A stretch of DNA of 64,000 nt from Mytilus californianus (Eukaryota; Mollusca; Bivalvia; Mytilida; Mytilidae): positions 42,039,278 through 42,103,277 of the forward strand of contig NW_026262701.1 in assembly GCF_021869535.1 (NCBI RefSeq), read 5' to 3'. Positions 1 through 13,799 of this stretch are shown piece after piece; position 1 is the stretch's first letter, and each line of letters starts with the position of its first letter. Both the position numbers and the translations under genes were made by a program. The notes beneath the pieces were generated by a model. The model made no database searches. It had not been told where the DNA came from and saw only the letters and a list, made by a program, of their open reading frames with translations.

Positions 1-714
1 CAGTCCGAAAGATTTGTAAATCAAAGATTAGTGTTTCTACACACCAATAAACTCATTCGAAATAAACATTTGCAAAAATAACCTTGATTAGTAATAATTC
101 CAATAAAAGCACTTAAAATTTTTTAAATAAAAAATTGCATCAACACATACAGAGCTAGTCACCAAGGTGGGAATTTATACTAGCTGAGATCTCGTGATGC
201 CAGGAAACGGGTTTATTCATGTGATACCTTTCTGGTTGCTATGACGCTAACCAATGAATTAAAACTTGAATTATTAAGATATCCATGTTCATGCCTTATA
301 AACTAATGACCATGTCCCCGACTTGCCGCACAGACATGTGCGCGTGCAATGTGACGGGGCTGTATATACTATTTTCTTGAACTATGAAGCCTGTTAGATG
401 GATTTTTGAAATATTTAATTTATATTAGAACTTTCAATAATCAGGCTTTCAGATGGTTCCGAAAAAATACACTGCCTAACGACTCACAATTTCAGCGATG
501 TAAAAATGAATTGATCCTTAAAAGACCTTCTCCCTACAATAATCACGAAGGCCATTTCCGCTCATCTTCTGAAATGACAATTTTGGGAGTACGTGATAAA
601 TGTCAACAACAACTGTATTTTTTTTCTCTCCCACTCAATTTATCAAAATATATCTGTTTAACTATTCATCCAATGAAAATAACATTTATCTTCAGAATCT
701 ATGAGCACTCAACA
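1..714. other. No feature recognised
   Basis: AT-rich sequence before the minisatellite. The only long open frame (406-795) runs into the tandem repeat and shows no recognisable protein. Confidence 0.4.
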
Positions 715-1678
715 ATGAACACGAATCAACCCTTTTATCATGCACTTTACAAAGAACACCAATCAAGCCATAAATTGGTTAGCAAAGAACAATAATCAAC
801 CCTTTTATTGGTTAGCAAGGAACACCAATCAACCTTTTGATTAGTTTACAAAGAACACCAAGCAACCCTTTAGTTTTATCAGTTTACAAAGAACACCAAG
901 CAACCCTTTTATCAGTTTACAAAGAACACCAAGCAACCCTTTCATCGGTTTGCAAAAATACCAATCAACCTTTCAATCATTGGTTTGCAAAGAACACAAA
1001 TCAACTCTTTCATTGATTAGCAAAGAACACCAATCAACCTTTCATCGGTTTATAAAGAACACCAATCAGACCTTTCATCGGTTTGCAAAGAACAGCAATC
1101 ACCCATTTTATAGGTTTGCAAAAACACCAATCAACCCTTCATGGGTTTGCAAAAATACCTATCAATCTTTCATCGGTTTGCGGAACACCAATCAACCTTT
1201 TCGTTTGTTAGGAAAGAACACCAATCAACCTTTTCATTGGTTAGGAAAGAACACCAATCAATTTTTCATCGGTTTGCAAAGAACACCAATCACCCATTTT
1301 ATATGTTTGCAAAAACACCAATCAACCTTTTCATTGATTAGCAAAGAACACCAATCAACCTTTTATCTGTTTGTAAAGAACACCAATCAGACCTTTCATC
1401 GGTTTGCAAAGAACACCAATCACCTATTTTATAGGTTTGCAAAAACACCAATTAACCCTTCATGGGTTTGCAAAAATACCCATCAATCTTTCATCGGTTT
1501 GCAGAACACCAATCAACCTTTTCGTTTGTTAGGAAAGAACACCAATCAACCTTTTCATTGGTTAGGAAAGAACACCAATCAATTTTCATCGGTTTGCAAA
1601 GAACACCAATTACCTATTTTATATGTTTGCAAAGAACATCAATCAACCTTTTTCATTGGTTAGCAAAGAACACATATC
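715..1678 (+). repeat. 33-bp minisatellite with a 321-bp higher-order repeat
   Basis: About 29 imperfect tandem units of the form 'caaagaacaccaatcaaccc' plus 'tttcatcggtttg', roughly 30-33 bp each. From 1020 on, about ten units form a block that repeats once at a spacing of 321 bp (compare 1141 with 1462, both 'atgggtttgcaaaaatacc'). Overlapping open frames of up to 237 codons follow the repeat in several phases and are not taken as genes. Confidence 0.9.
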
Positions 1679-3380
1679 TTTACAAATTTACAACAATTTC
1701 TTGGTTCGCGCTTTTCTGTACTATAGATGTATGCTATCTTTCATAAGAATAAAATAATTGAGTTTATATTTGTTTCATATACCGAAACGTGTATACGATT
1801 TTACTTATTTGTACTTGTTAAATTTAAATTTAAAAATCTACTTAATACAAACAGTTTCCTCCTTGCCATATATTGTTTATCAAAGTTCTTAAAATAACCG
1901 ATTGCACTTTATCATTTTTTTATAACTTGATTGGAACCGAAGAATTTCTATTTTCAAAGAGCATGAATATATATTTATAGAAAATTGACTATGTTTAGAT
2001 CAAAATATAATAAAACATAATCTTTTTCTATAATAAGTTTTTCCTATCTTTGTAATAACATCCATGTCTGTTTTTCTGTGCAACGAGATATTTCAAATTA
2101 ATTTATTTTCCTGAATCTATTTTTGAAATTGTTTTTAGCATCATTTCTGAAGACATTTAAAAATAATATCCGTCTAACAAGTATTGAACAATTTTGAAGT
2201 TTAAAGATTGTTTGTTGTTGGTGTGCGTCCGTGATTGGAATTTGAGAGATAAATATAAAAAGTGCCAAAAATACCAACCAGTGCAACAGATCACTTTAAC
2301 AAGTACGAAATTAAAACAGTTTTTGTTCATGCCTAATCTGTAAAAAAAGGTAATAATATGTGAATAAATGTTTAACATATAGAAAATAAAACCCGAAGCT
2401 TACATATATATGTTGACCATCCACTTCTTATAATGTAATAATGTCATGCGGTCTCACAAATGCCGTTCATTCAAACAAATGATTTAACAAAGACGGATTT
2501 GTTATTTCATATGATTGTTGTTACTCTCAAGTTTGTTCCTTGGGTAACAACCTCGAGGTAACTTCAATCATACAATCATATTTTGTGCCCAGACAATGAC
2601 GGTTTAACATTTTGCTGTTTATGATAACTAAGCATATTTTCCCTTATGTATCATTTAAAAAAAACATATATAACTTAATGATAATTCTTAGGCGAAAGAG
2701 TGCACGATGAGACTTTAGGGACTGATTTGCGAAGCTGGGTTTCCTATAAAAAACAGAATTTACAGTTTAAAGTAAAATGCTCGGTGCATTCATGATAACT
2801 ATTTATGACGTAGTGTGTGACAAAGTAAATAATTGCATTTCTTTGCCTATTTATATTTTCTATTGAAGTGATGGGAATGACACAAATATTATAGAGCAAC
2901 ACACGAAAAACAGAAGTCAATGACGTCAGGATATCTGAAATTGATGTCAAGCAAAGTTAACTTCTTTTCGTAGATATACTGATCGAATAAACCTATAAAT
3001 AGACAATTCATGAGTAAATATCTCCAATGGTAAAATCGATTTGTGGCAACTTTACAACCTCGTAGAGATAAGACTGAAACAGTATCTGTATTCATTTCAA
3101 TCTGGAACCGATATAATGAAAATCAGAATACTTCAGAGGCGGATCTGCAGGCAGGGGCAAGGGAACCCGATCCCCTTATGGAACTACATATATGGTTAAT
3201 GCTAAGACTTTTTACATGTTCTATTCCTAACAGTATAGTTTTACCCCCTTTTTTCAAAATCCTGGATCCGCATTTGAACTTAAACGCGATCCGGGAGCTT
3301 CCTTACATCCCATTTGAGGTTCCATCGAAGTTTAAATAAGATGGAGACTTTCCCAAATTTTAGCCCATACTTGTAATTGA
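1679..3380. other. No gene recognised
   Basis: AT-rich, apparently unique sequence. A short segment at 3133-3290 starts gcggatctgc and carries ctggatccgc inverted near its end, resembling the termini of dispersed elements elsewhere in the window. Confidence 0.35.
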
Positions 3381-3382
3381 AA

Positions 3383-4440
3383 AAGGTTTTAACAAAACGA
3401 ACTCCAAGGTGAATTCCAAAAGGGGGAAGTCCATAAAACCTGATATATATCAACCAACGAAACGAATGGAAAACAAATGCCATATTCCCGACTTGTATAG
3501 GCATTTGCCGAAAAATATAGTGGGATAAACATGATAAACCTGAATTTAAAATTATTACAGATGCTACATATAACAAAATAGATAAATCACGAGTTAACAA
3601 TCAGAAGTCGACGAAGAAAGACGTATAACAAAATTACCATAAAACAATGATGAAAAAACAAACAGTCTTCGATAACATTAATCCGAAACTACATTGAGCA
3701 AAACACATCGGAATATAAGCAGGAAATGACACTGGGGTTTCATGAAGGTATAGCAGTTCCTGCTTCATTAGTGACCCCCACCACAAGTATCATTTAAACA
3801 ATTCAGGGGTAAATGAAATTCGGTGATAAGTGAGACGTATTCGGTGACAAGTGTACGATCGAGGAGGAAGCTGGTCGCTTACATCTTCAAATGCCTAATG
3901 ATGCAGGTCAAGTTTTAAAAATCTGTCAAAAACGTCCCGGATTTCATCGATCCAACCACCGCTTCATGAAAATCTGATGGACAGTTCTAAATAAACCGCC
4001 AACTTAAAACAAAATCCTCATCATTGTAATTATACTATTGATATATCGTTCAATGGGTTATTAAACAGGTTGGTCACGTCGAACACAACTGTAGTCAAGT
4101 CGGAGTTTATCTGTAACGTATATTTCGAAATAAAGATCAGGAGGGATGGAATTGTGTTCGAATCAAATTCGTTTGTAGAAGGGTTGCTTTGTAGAGGAAT
4201 GGACTTCTACTTTCTTCCACATTTGATGGGACGGCAAACTGTTGAACATGATACTCGTTATGAATAACTGTTTGTGACAGAATCAACGTGTCAACTGCCT
4301 GGTGATCGATTTCCGAGACCAATAATCGATCAAGCAGCATATAATTAACGCCAGACATCTGTTCCCTGGCACCAACTTCGTATTGATGTATAGTTACACA
4401 CAATATTGATCTCCAGCATCGTATCATTTTTTATAATTAG
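3383..4440 (+). repeat. Mussel-type interspersed repeat, degenerate
   Basis: Contains 'cgaactccaaggtgaattcc', 'catattcccgacttg', 'ggggtttcatgaaggtatag' and 'gttcctgcttcattagtga', segments I recognise from repeats scattered in Mytilus sequences. The 54843-55010 segment shares the first part. The overlapping open frames on both strands (4070-4267, 4137-4427) are unlikely to be genes. Class of element not determined. Confidence 0.5.
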
Positions 4441-5868
4441 TTCAAATTTGAATAGGACATGCCGTAATGTCGTACCTGTAGTCCGTATGAATCAGATTAC
4501 CATCTCTATATATTTTCAGTTGATAAAACAGAAATTTTTTATTTCATTTTAATCAATTTACATGAATCATTGAAATTGATTAGCAGCTTTGTTAAGTCGT
4601 CTGCATTGATTGCAACAACCATATCGCTGGAATCAGCACGTGGTGGCATGATATAGTCTATCAGATAAACGGGTACAGCTAAACTACATACATTTCTTAT
4701 GACTACGTGTAAATAACTTCTGATGACAAGAACGTTGATCCTTCTGAATTTCAAATTTTTGGACAAGGGTAGAAATAGAATTCATAACCTAATTCGTACT
4801 ATTATAATTATGATAAAAGTTCTCACATTTTCGATTGGCGGATCCCGGAAGGGCGTGGAGTTCCGGGGGTCGAACCCCACTTTTTTCATTTTTTAAAATA
4901 ATGCGAACGTTTCATAGTATTCAGGGGTTGGAACACACCTTTTCAAAATGGCAGGATCCTGATTTCTTAGATCGACTGAATACATGAGCAGTACTACATG
5001 TATTTCCTTTTCCTGTGTACAACTCTTGGTGACTAACCATGCAGTCTGTCTGTAACTTTAAACCCGATCACCCCACACTCTTCCGCAATGGTTAAATCAA
5101 CGTTTACCAGTTCATGGTATAATATAGTTTATATGTACTTGTTTGTTTTAATAAAGGGTTCAATTAGCATTCTATATCCATCGTTGAAGAAATAAGAAGC
5201 ACAACCTGACTGCACAGCGGAAGATATTCGAGTAAAAACTGGACAGTTAAAATGTATGATACTTACCAAATACAAGTTGTATATACATACATGAGCCGTA
5301 TAGCTTTATTGCTAGTGATTTTAGGTGACTATCGTGCATGATATTTTTATTTCTGGAGCTGTCATTTATTTCCCATGCAGTCAGTCGCATACTAATTAAT
5401 ATACATAATTTTGCATTGAATACCAAAGTTAAAGTAGACTGGTTCAATAGAACAGATTGGGAAGGGGTAATTACCCCCGCCCCCTTTTTTTACCCTTTAA
5501 GGAACGGTTGGGGAAACAATGTCCCTTCTTTTTTCTGTAAAATTATTTTAGGGTTAGACATCGCCACAATTTACTGAACATTACATTGTATTTCCGTAGA
5601 AAAGAGGTTTAGCATTGTATTGATTGATAAAAATCAGTTTATCTTAACTCTTAGTTGTGAATTTGAACAAGTATCGTCGGACATTTTAAATATAATCATA
5701 GTGAGGCGTTGGTTGTATCATACAAAAAATCTTATTTTTTTCTTTTCCTTCCTCTTTTCCTGGACTTCAGTTCCATTGTTCTTTCTCTTTTCCCGTTATT
5801 TTATATTATTGAGAATGTTACCTTTCAAGTATCTGGCCAGCGCTTAAAACTGACACTATTTATTATCA

Positions 5869-5870
<2 letters not shown>
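4441..5870. other. Mostly unique AT-rich sequence
   Basis: No exon seen. At 4838-4890 there is a GC-rich fragment starting ggcggatcccgg and holding ttccgggggtcgaacccc, similar to element ends near 3133 and 20569. Confidence 0.35.

Positions 5871-5871
<1 letters not shown>

Positions 5872-5916
<45 letters not shown>
5872..5916 (+). repeat. (ATT)n microsatellite
   Basis: About 15 uninterrupted ATT units. Confidence 0.95.
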
Positions 5917-5917
<1 letters not shown>

Positions 5918-7039
5918 AAAGAGATATATTCGGATTTCTTTTATGCGTAGCCTTGAACTAGTGGGGAACACAGCTTCTTCACATCTGAGAGGATATGCTT
6001 CCCTTCCAGAATGTTAACCACATGATATATATGGTCAATCCGAATTTCGTTTGTCGTCAGTTTATTCCAAAGCTATCAATCTATTTAAAATATATATCTC
6101 GGATTTCATTATGCTGATATGAGCACGCCAGTTGCGATATATCTGAATTTTAATCAGATTGTCAAAGCCATATAAATATCTAAATAATTAAGAAATGGAT
6201 GGTCTCTCTTTCTTCGTCTACAAGCGGCTGCTTGTCCATTCATTTCCGGTGTTTTATTGACTGGGCATCTAACAGACATAGATGGTCTTAGTCAAATTTG
6301 CCAACACTTTTTTGAATTTTTCCTTTTAATAGCTCTCAAACTTCGTAAACGATTTTGCCGTCCAACTGGTTTTAATTGATTCGAGCACCACTAAAGAGTC
6401 TCATGTAGACGGAACGCGAGTCTGCCGTACAAAATTGCGAGCCTGGTGTCTTTTATGAGTTTTTAGCACTGATAAAATTATACCAAGTGCGAAGATAGGA
6501 ACCTGATTGGTGTGGGATATATGTTGACGAGACAGCCAAAATCCAACGCCACAAAAAAAGACATTGAGAGATCTTCAACAATAGACTAATATCTATATAT
6601 AAATTTGTTAATCTCTCAAAAATCACTTCCCCGTGTCTTGGTCTTTATGAGGTGGACAGTTGTTTACAAATGCATTTAATGGTGGGACACTGTCTACAAC
6701 TGATAAGATATGAAAAATTCAATTGCAGTTAAAAAAAATAAACTGCTTCGCTGAGCGCAGCTGGATACGCCCGCAGAGGTCCAACCCTGAACAGTTGGGG
6801 CAAAAATGGACACAATATTCAAGCTTGATACAGGTCTGAATTTGAATTGTATTAAATATTTGACATATTATAGGTTTCTGAATAAATGTAGTCAATGAAC
6901 TTGAAATTGGTTATATGAATTGAATTTATATTCAATTACAGATTTCTTGCTGTTGTGCAATACACTTTGCTGTTGCGCAATACTTAGTAAATCTGTAGTC
7001 AGACTTTAAACAATTAAAGTTCATTTAATTCTCATTGTC

Positions 7040-7700
7040 ATATTAGAAATTTATGAAAATGTAAAGGGGGCTTACATCAATATATATAAACAATTCACCA
7101 AAGTTTCATGAGAATTGCTGACAGCATTTTTGAGTTATTGTCCGAAAACTGGAAAATCCCCCCTTTTTTAATGAATAAAACCCCATAACTCAGTAATGTA
7201 AAATGTAAAATTTATGAAATTCTAAACGGAGCTTACATCAATAGATATAAACAATTCACCAAAGTTTCATAAGAACTGCTGAAAGTATTTTTTGATTTTT
7301 TGTCCGAAAACTGGAAAATCCCCCTTTTTTTATGAATAAAACCCTGCAACTCGGAAACGTAAAATCTAAAATATATAAAAATTGAAAGGGAGCTCATGTC
7401 AATAGATATAAACAATTCACCACAGTTTCTTGCAAGTTGGTGAAAGCATTCTTGAGTTATTGTCCGAAAACTGGAAAATCCCCCTTTTTTTTATGAATAA
7501 AACCCCATTACTCGGAAACGTATAATCTAAAATTTATAAAAAACAAAAGGGAGCTCACGTCAATAGATATAAACAATTCACCAAAGTTTTATGCAAATTG
7601 GTTAAAGTGTTTTTGAGTATGTCCGACATGTTGACGACGGACGGACGGACAGACGGACAACGGTATACCATAATACGTCCCGTAAACGGGCGTATAAAAA
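7040..7700 (+). repeat. 160-bp tandem repeat, four units, with GACGGACGG tail
   Basis: The phrase 'atagatataaacaattcacc' recurs at about 7078, 7237, 7398 and 7559, spacing 159-161 bp. Each unit also carries 'tgtccgaaaactggaaaatc' and 'atgaataaaacccc'. The array ends in gacggacggacggacagacgg and cggtataccataatacgtcc. Such tails are common at the end of mollusc repeat families. No coding content. Confidence 0.85.
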
Positions 7701-7811
7701 TGTTAAGAAATTTTAGATTGCGCATGCAGGCTACAGTAGTGGAGTGACGTCAGGTATAAATTCGAAAACCCCAAGGGTGAATGGATTATAGTTACGACCG
7801 GAGGTATAAAT

Positions 7812-8142
7812 CCTTATTGTGCGGGATGTATAAATACACAGCCACGTCTTGTCGGAATGTTGACGCTTAGTCCAATGCCTCGTATAGAAAATGTGCTCCT
7901 GTACGCTCTCTATACGTTAAAAAAAACCCTCATAACTCTTTAAGGGGTCCGTATTGGTGGCATGTTGCAAGGCAACATTTCTATCCCAATCCAAACATAT
8001 CCAGTGAAAGTCCAAATTTCACGCTCATGCAGAAACTACCTATTGTATTGATTATGGTTTCTCGTCCTGAATATGTATGAAATAATTGCCACTGGACGGT
8101 AAGCAAGCACAAATCAATCAACCAATCATGCAATCATACAAT
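7812..8142 (+). repeat. Interspersed repeat family 'GTATAAATAC', copy 1
   Basis: Runs from gtataaatacacagccacgt through ggggtccgtattggtggcat and cactggacggtaagcaa into a CAAT-rich tail. Related copies occur at 18670, 19330, 20070, 21226, 26250, 32435, 39228 and 54396. The short length and simple-sequence tail suggest a SINE-like retroposon, but no tRNA-like promoter is evident. Classification is inference. Confidence 0.7.
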
Positions 8143-8630
8143 ATACAATTCAGTTAGGTAGAAATGCACCAACCCAACACACTGCTATATCATAAACCAT
8201 TCACTGTACTATCTGTTTTGTCTGGACTTCAATTTTTCGTCAAGTGCAAATTCCGTCAAATCAGTGAAAGGTCAAGGACTAACAATTTCTTAATTAGCAT
8301 ATTATGGTTGAGTACGGGTCCCAGATTTTGGCTTTGAACCTTCATATGATATGTGGAAACATCAGACAGTTATAGAGCAAAGTTTAAACGTACGCTAAAA
8401 ATATTTATGACAAATTTTTCAAAAACAATTGCACTTTTCAGGAAATCAAGTAAAAGTGGTAGACATTTATTGAAAGAAAAGATATTTTTTGCAGATCAAT
8501 TGTTCATCGCCTCAAACAATATAAAATTCTTTGTTGAATGATGATAAAGTTTTTGAAATCTTTTAGAAAGTACTCATGACTATGTTTAATAAAACACTTG
8601 TTCGATGTTGAAATACTTGTATGCAGTCAT

Positions 8631-8722
8631 TCATCTTCTCTATAGCCAAGGGTTACAATCCAGTCCCCTCCTCCCCAAGAGAAGAGGGGTCTGGGTCGTA
8701 ACCCTTGGCTAGCGAAGATGAC
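8631..8722. repeat. Foldback element, about 40-bp arms
   Basis: The left arm starts tcatcttctctatagccaag and the right arm ends cccttggctagcgaagatga. The arms pair almost throughout with a short spacer (cctcc). It is a hairpin-forming MITE-like unit. Confidence 0.8.
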
Positions 8723-11700
8723 AGTCATCATGGTCATTATCAGGTTGAAAAATGCTACACAAATACTACTGTCTTTAACACGACAAAGAGGTAAATGGAG
8801 TACATTTGTAATACGAGAGATCAAGATTCGTATTTTTCGTTTGCATTGTAAAAACGTGTAAAGGGAGGAAGGAGATACATGTATCTTTTGAACAAGAGTT
8901 TTAAATTTCTTCTTTATAAACAGGACGTTTTACTCTTTACTTGTTGAATTAATGATTCTGATAATAATCTTTTTAACAGGAAGTTTTTCGCTCTTTGTTT
9001 ACTGTTTGTCTTTTATATGTTACATAAGAGACTGGCCTACAACCGTTCTCGTTGAAAAATAGATTATAAGGCCTGTTTCTTTGTCGTAAAATGTATCTCC
9101 CAAAAGTTAAATTCGGTAACGTTAATCTGTATGAATGATATATATATATATATATGTTTCAGTAAAATGAATCAAATCATCTCCGAGATGTAAAGAATTT
9201 CTGATTATAAAGAACCGCATGTCGGAGGTTGGGAATGGGATAACCCACATGAGGATCAACGGCATTACTTATTTTTTATACAATAACGTTTACGTTGCCA
9301 AAAAATGATAATTACAACAAGTTAACAACAGGATGTGATGAATGACGATACCATTCAATACTCATTTGACGAGAACGGAAGCGAAAAAAGGGGGGTGTTG
9401 AGTTTGTCGATTTACGATATAATATTTACCATTCATGCCCTAATGGCGTATGGAACTAAACAGGTGTTATACGTTTACATTGCTTCACAGTATATAATGT
9501 TTGCCTTTATCATAAAACACGTTCGAAAAAACATATTTGTTCTCTTACTTTCATTACTTCGTGGAAAAATAAAAAAAATAAGTTCTTATCGATAATGACA
9601 AATAACGATGTATTATCTAAAAGATAATTGTGATATTTTGCCACATATTGCCTAGTTAAGCTTCAGAAAAGACATGATAGATTGTTTAACAGACTTCTTG
9701 TATGTACATTGAATTGTACAATTTAAATTGTTAAAACTTTCCTGGGCGTTAGAAAGAAAAAAATATAGTATTATGGGAAATGAAAATAGACATTCATCAT
9801 TTTTACCACCAGGCCAAACAAAAAGTGCAGAAAATAAGCTTCCCGTTGGTATAGGATGTAGCCGTGTATTATGCTAATAATATTGTGTTTATGTCACCTG
9901 CAATACCAATCCGGTTGATTCAAGTGTTTTTCTTATTGGATTCTTATTATACATATTCGTTTGTCTTTGTACCATTACTGTCCATTAGTGATTCCAACGA
10001 TCGAGATAAAAAGGCTGGGGTTAAATACTAAAACAAAGGTTTTGTCCCTCGTCTTGTTAATATGAAGGTAAACGTCAGAAACCATGACATGATGGTTGGT
10101 GTTGGGATTTTTTTCGGGGGAGGGGCAGTGCTTTTGTGTCAACAGGACCTTTTGTAGTCCCTGTTCATTTACATCCTTTCTAGACTAAGTGCGATTCAGT
10201 ATCTGACGCTCGTCTATTAAAAAAGGATTATAACCTCAAAATAATTTGATGTTTTGCTTAATAACCGTTGGGTTGTTATAGTATTGACCAACGACATGTA
10301 TGTCTGTGAATTTACATATATTCAAAATCTTCAATTCCTAAGTTAAAGAATCCGAAAGAGCCTTCTTAACATCTGTTTCTGAATTGATATACGTAGGATC
10401 ATTGTATTCTTACCAAACTAATTGATTGATTTTCGTTTTACGCCATATCGGCGCAAAAGTCTTACAATACTTCATTATTCTTTTGAATCTTTAACGTTTT
10501 TTAATACCTCTGTTTAAAACTTATGTAAATCTTAAATCATTTCAGCCATTCAGTTTATATAACACACGTGTGCAGAGCTGTTGTAAATAAATATAAGAAT
10601 AAAAAACACTGACAGTGCTGTTTGTCACATTGCTATGACCAAATAAAGGAAGTGTTAGTATGTTTTTTGTTTATATTACTAAAGGTCAAAATTTTCGTGT
10701 TTAAACTTTTTTAAATATAGTGAACGTTTTTCACACTAGCTGCACTATTTCAGTTTCTTTTGTCAGTTTTCCATTTTCGTATAAACAAACAAACAAAGTC
10801 AAAACAATGACAATGATGTCATTTTCAAGGCAATCAACCTGACAGATGAATATTGTAAACAAATATTTGGTGTGTAGACATGGATAATTATTTGAAGTTA
10901 ATTACATAATTGGTTATGAGTATTGTAAGGGATTATATGTCATAACTTTAGTCTCAGTTTACTTTAAAATACGTATAGAAAAGACTTCGTGTGCATCGTT
11001 TACAGTAAATAAAGAACTTTTAAATAAATGAAATGCAATTTTTAGCCCAGCGCCCCTTTGTCGATAAATTTGATCAATACAGATTTTGTTTTTATGTCAT
11101 AAACTTCCAGTATTTCATAATATTTTCATTTCGGAAATAACGATTAAACACACAAATTTTCTGTTTTCTTCAACATCGTTCAAAGTATATGTATGCACTC
11201 TAATATGTTATGGAATTCACTGCAAAATGATTTCTGTTACATACTACACAAAAGATACAACGAGAGACGGTTTTCTTCAAATTAAAAACATACTGATTAT
11301 CCTCCATCGAAGTCAAAAACCTTGGCAGTGGTTCTGTTTACATACATCATGTTTTTGATCTTTGATCTTCTCATTCATTTTAAGATTGTCTTATTTCGAG
11401 GGGACTTAGAGCTAGACATATTATACACACTTCACTGATGACCTATATGTATAAGTGTATCTCCTCTGTTGTATTTGATCTTATCATTTTAATTGCTGCT
11501 GGGTTGCTGTCTGATTGATTTTTATCCCATCACGTCTCCTTTTATTCATTCTCATAGGTAGTATTTGATGTCATGTCAGTTTGTTTCGACTACAGACTCA
11601 GTAGTTCATGCCATGATGAATTGGTATATAGTTTGTAAACAGATTATTTGTTGTAAATGATTATGAATGATTGATAGTGTATATGATTCTTAACCAGTAA

Positions 11701-12656
11701 AAATCTGTAAAAGGCATCAATGAATATGATGCATTTTTATCAATGAAGTGGATTGGATTGTGCAATATGAAGTTTGAAAGCCGTTTGCATTGGGTGTCAT
11801 TGTGGAATATTTTGAAATGTAACTCATTCAGTTCGTAATGTTCTTCCTTCATAGATTTGTCCTCTGGTCAATCACACAAAGATTAGTTTAAATTCGGGTT
11901 AAAAGTTCGATATTATTCAGCTGGCCATCTTCTACTAGGACTAGTGTCAAATTCCAAGACTAAAATTAAAGAATTGAACTTCCTCGGCCTGCCCCACACT
12001 AGACATACACAACATTCTTGCTTGTATTCAGATCTGGGACAAATTTATTGTGACCTATTTTAGCATGTGTTCAGTCCCAGATCAGATATTCTAAACAGCA
12101 GTATCAATTATCTAATACATTTCAAATACCCACGACTAAATTCATCTAAAAGTCAATGAATTTTCATATACAAGTACTTTATAAATGAAGAGAAAACAAC
12201 TTGTTGAGTGTCATCTTCTCAAGTCTTTCAAGTCCTTAGTGATTATAAGGAGAACCACCTTTTATGTGTCATGTTGGTTTCCTCTATTAAATATACCAAT
12301 AATTCTAATATACCTTTGAACGTTAAATCTTTTTTAATCGTGAATCATACTTCAATGTTGGACTGATATGGCTAGTGGGAATATCTTACTTAAAAAAAGA
12401 CTTCCTCAATACGTAACTAAGCCGGCAAATCGACTATTAATACAAAGTCTCGAGTACAAAGTAAAAAAAAAAGGTATTCCAATATATTATAAATACTCAA
12501 TTTGGGTACAATTGTATTAAAATATGTAAGCTTATTATGTATTAAATACTTAAGCCATCAATAGTATAATGTTATCCCTTATTGCGCCCCCATATGATAG
12601 GAAATCCGTAGTATTTCCTCCTTAGCCCATCACATACTAATGTAGCATTAACTTAC
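8723..12656 (-). other. GNAO1: Probable Go alpha intron 2, no gene seen
   Basis: About 3.9 kb of AT-rich sequence with no convincing exon, tandem repeat or recognised interspersed repeat. It lies downstream of Go exon 2 on the minus strand and is inferred to be part of a long intron. The open frames at 9335-9595 and 11086-11358 resemble nothing known to me. Confidence 0.45.
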
Positions 12657-12699
12657 TTCATCTGTTTAACGATAGTACTTTTTCCAGATTCGCCGGCCC
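12657..12699 (-). CDS. GNAO1: G protein alpha subunit, Go class: coding exon 2 (P-loop)
   Basis: A 43-nt exon with acceptor ctctctacag and donor gtaagt. With the last base of exon 1 it reads GAGESGKSTIVKQMK, the P-loop (G1 box) that binds the phosphates of GTP. Exactly 43 nt is also the size of this exon in vertebrate Gi/Go genes. It ends in phase 2 before the expected IIHEDGF exon. That next exon was looked for on the minus strand from 12650 to 1 and not seen, so the following intron probably extends past the left edge. Confidence 0.95.
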
Positions 12700-13124
<425 letters not shown>

Positions 13125-13575
13125 TTAATTAACGATGTATTCCACCCCTGAGCCTGATATGTACGCTCAAGCTCTAAAGAGATGGAATTGTTTAAGACCA
13201 AACAATGTGGTGTATTAATATATTTTAAGTACAATCCAAATAATTCGTTATTATCATATATTCATTGAATATAAAGTAAAAGCTATTGACTCACAGAATC
13301 ACCTCTCGTATATACATCCAACTATCTTACTCATCACACCGTTTTAGCGATGCCGGTAAAAACACGGACATGTATGAAAACTTCATATATTTTTAGCTAA
13401 AGCATATCTCCGGCTAAATATTTCATCAACAAAATGGCTACCATATACCGGTTTCATAGATGCAAACAAGCCACACGACAAAGCCTGTTTAAATATGCGG
13501 CAACTTGCTACCATCCAATGTAAAAATCGATCGCTTCGTTGTGCAGATATCTTTTCTGTTATGGGGGTTACTAAG

Positions 13576-13583
13576 TGACGTCA
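13576..13583. promoter_or_regulatory. GNAO1: Perfect cAMP response element upstream of Go alpha
   Basis: The palindrome TGACGTCA lies 482 bp upstream of the Go start codon, next to a locally GC-rich stretch (gtccgcgcacggg). CREB/ATF proteins are known to bind this motif. Its promoter role is inferred from position alone. Confidence 0.4.
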
Positions 13584-13785
13584 GTCCGCGCACGGGCTTT
13601 TAATACATTAATCCGCAGCCTCCGTTGCTAAAAATGCATAAAAATCAATGTCAACTTTTTGTCTTTAAACTGTTAATCGAATATTAAACACGCGTTTCTT
13701 CAGTATACCTTGGAAATCTTGTAGCATACAAAATGAATTGTCTGTAGATAGCTATCAGCAGACGAAACACAGGTAGCTGATGATG

Positions 13786-13793
13786 CTGATTGG
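13786..13793 (-). promoter_or_regulatory. GNAO1: CCAAT box abutting a GC box, Go alpha 5' flank
   Basis: On the minus strand, reading toward Go alpha, the sequence is CCGCCCAATCAG. This overlaps a GC box core with an NF-Y type CCAATCAG motif about 690 bp before the start codon. No TATA box was identified at a sensible distance. Confidence 0.35.
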
Positions 13794-13799
13794 GCGGTG

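Noticed and set aside
950-1663. A 237-codon open frame with repeated KEHQST / KNTNQ peptides
   Set aside because: It is the 33-bp minisatellite read as protein. Unit lengths that are often multiples of three keep several frames open, and no start context, splice site or domain supports a gene.
3043-4427. Overlapping open frames of 65-106 codons on both strands
   Set aside because: They lie in a degenerate interspersed repeat and resemble no family. Both strands are open over the same bases.
5709-6017. 102-codon frame with a poly-Ile run
   Set aside because: The Ile run is the (ATT)n microsatellite; the rest has no recognisable features.
9335-9595. 86-codon hydrophobic frame
   Set aside because: It could be imagined as a small membrane protein, but composition is what AT-rich DNA gives by chance. 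It lies in a probable intron and no homology is recognised.
1-12650. Further Go alpha exons (IIHEDGF, DVGGQRSE, FLNKKDL coding segments) on the minus strand
   Set aside because: Looked for by eye and not found; the intron after exon 2 probably continues past the left edge. A tblastn with Go alpha would settle this.
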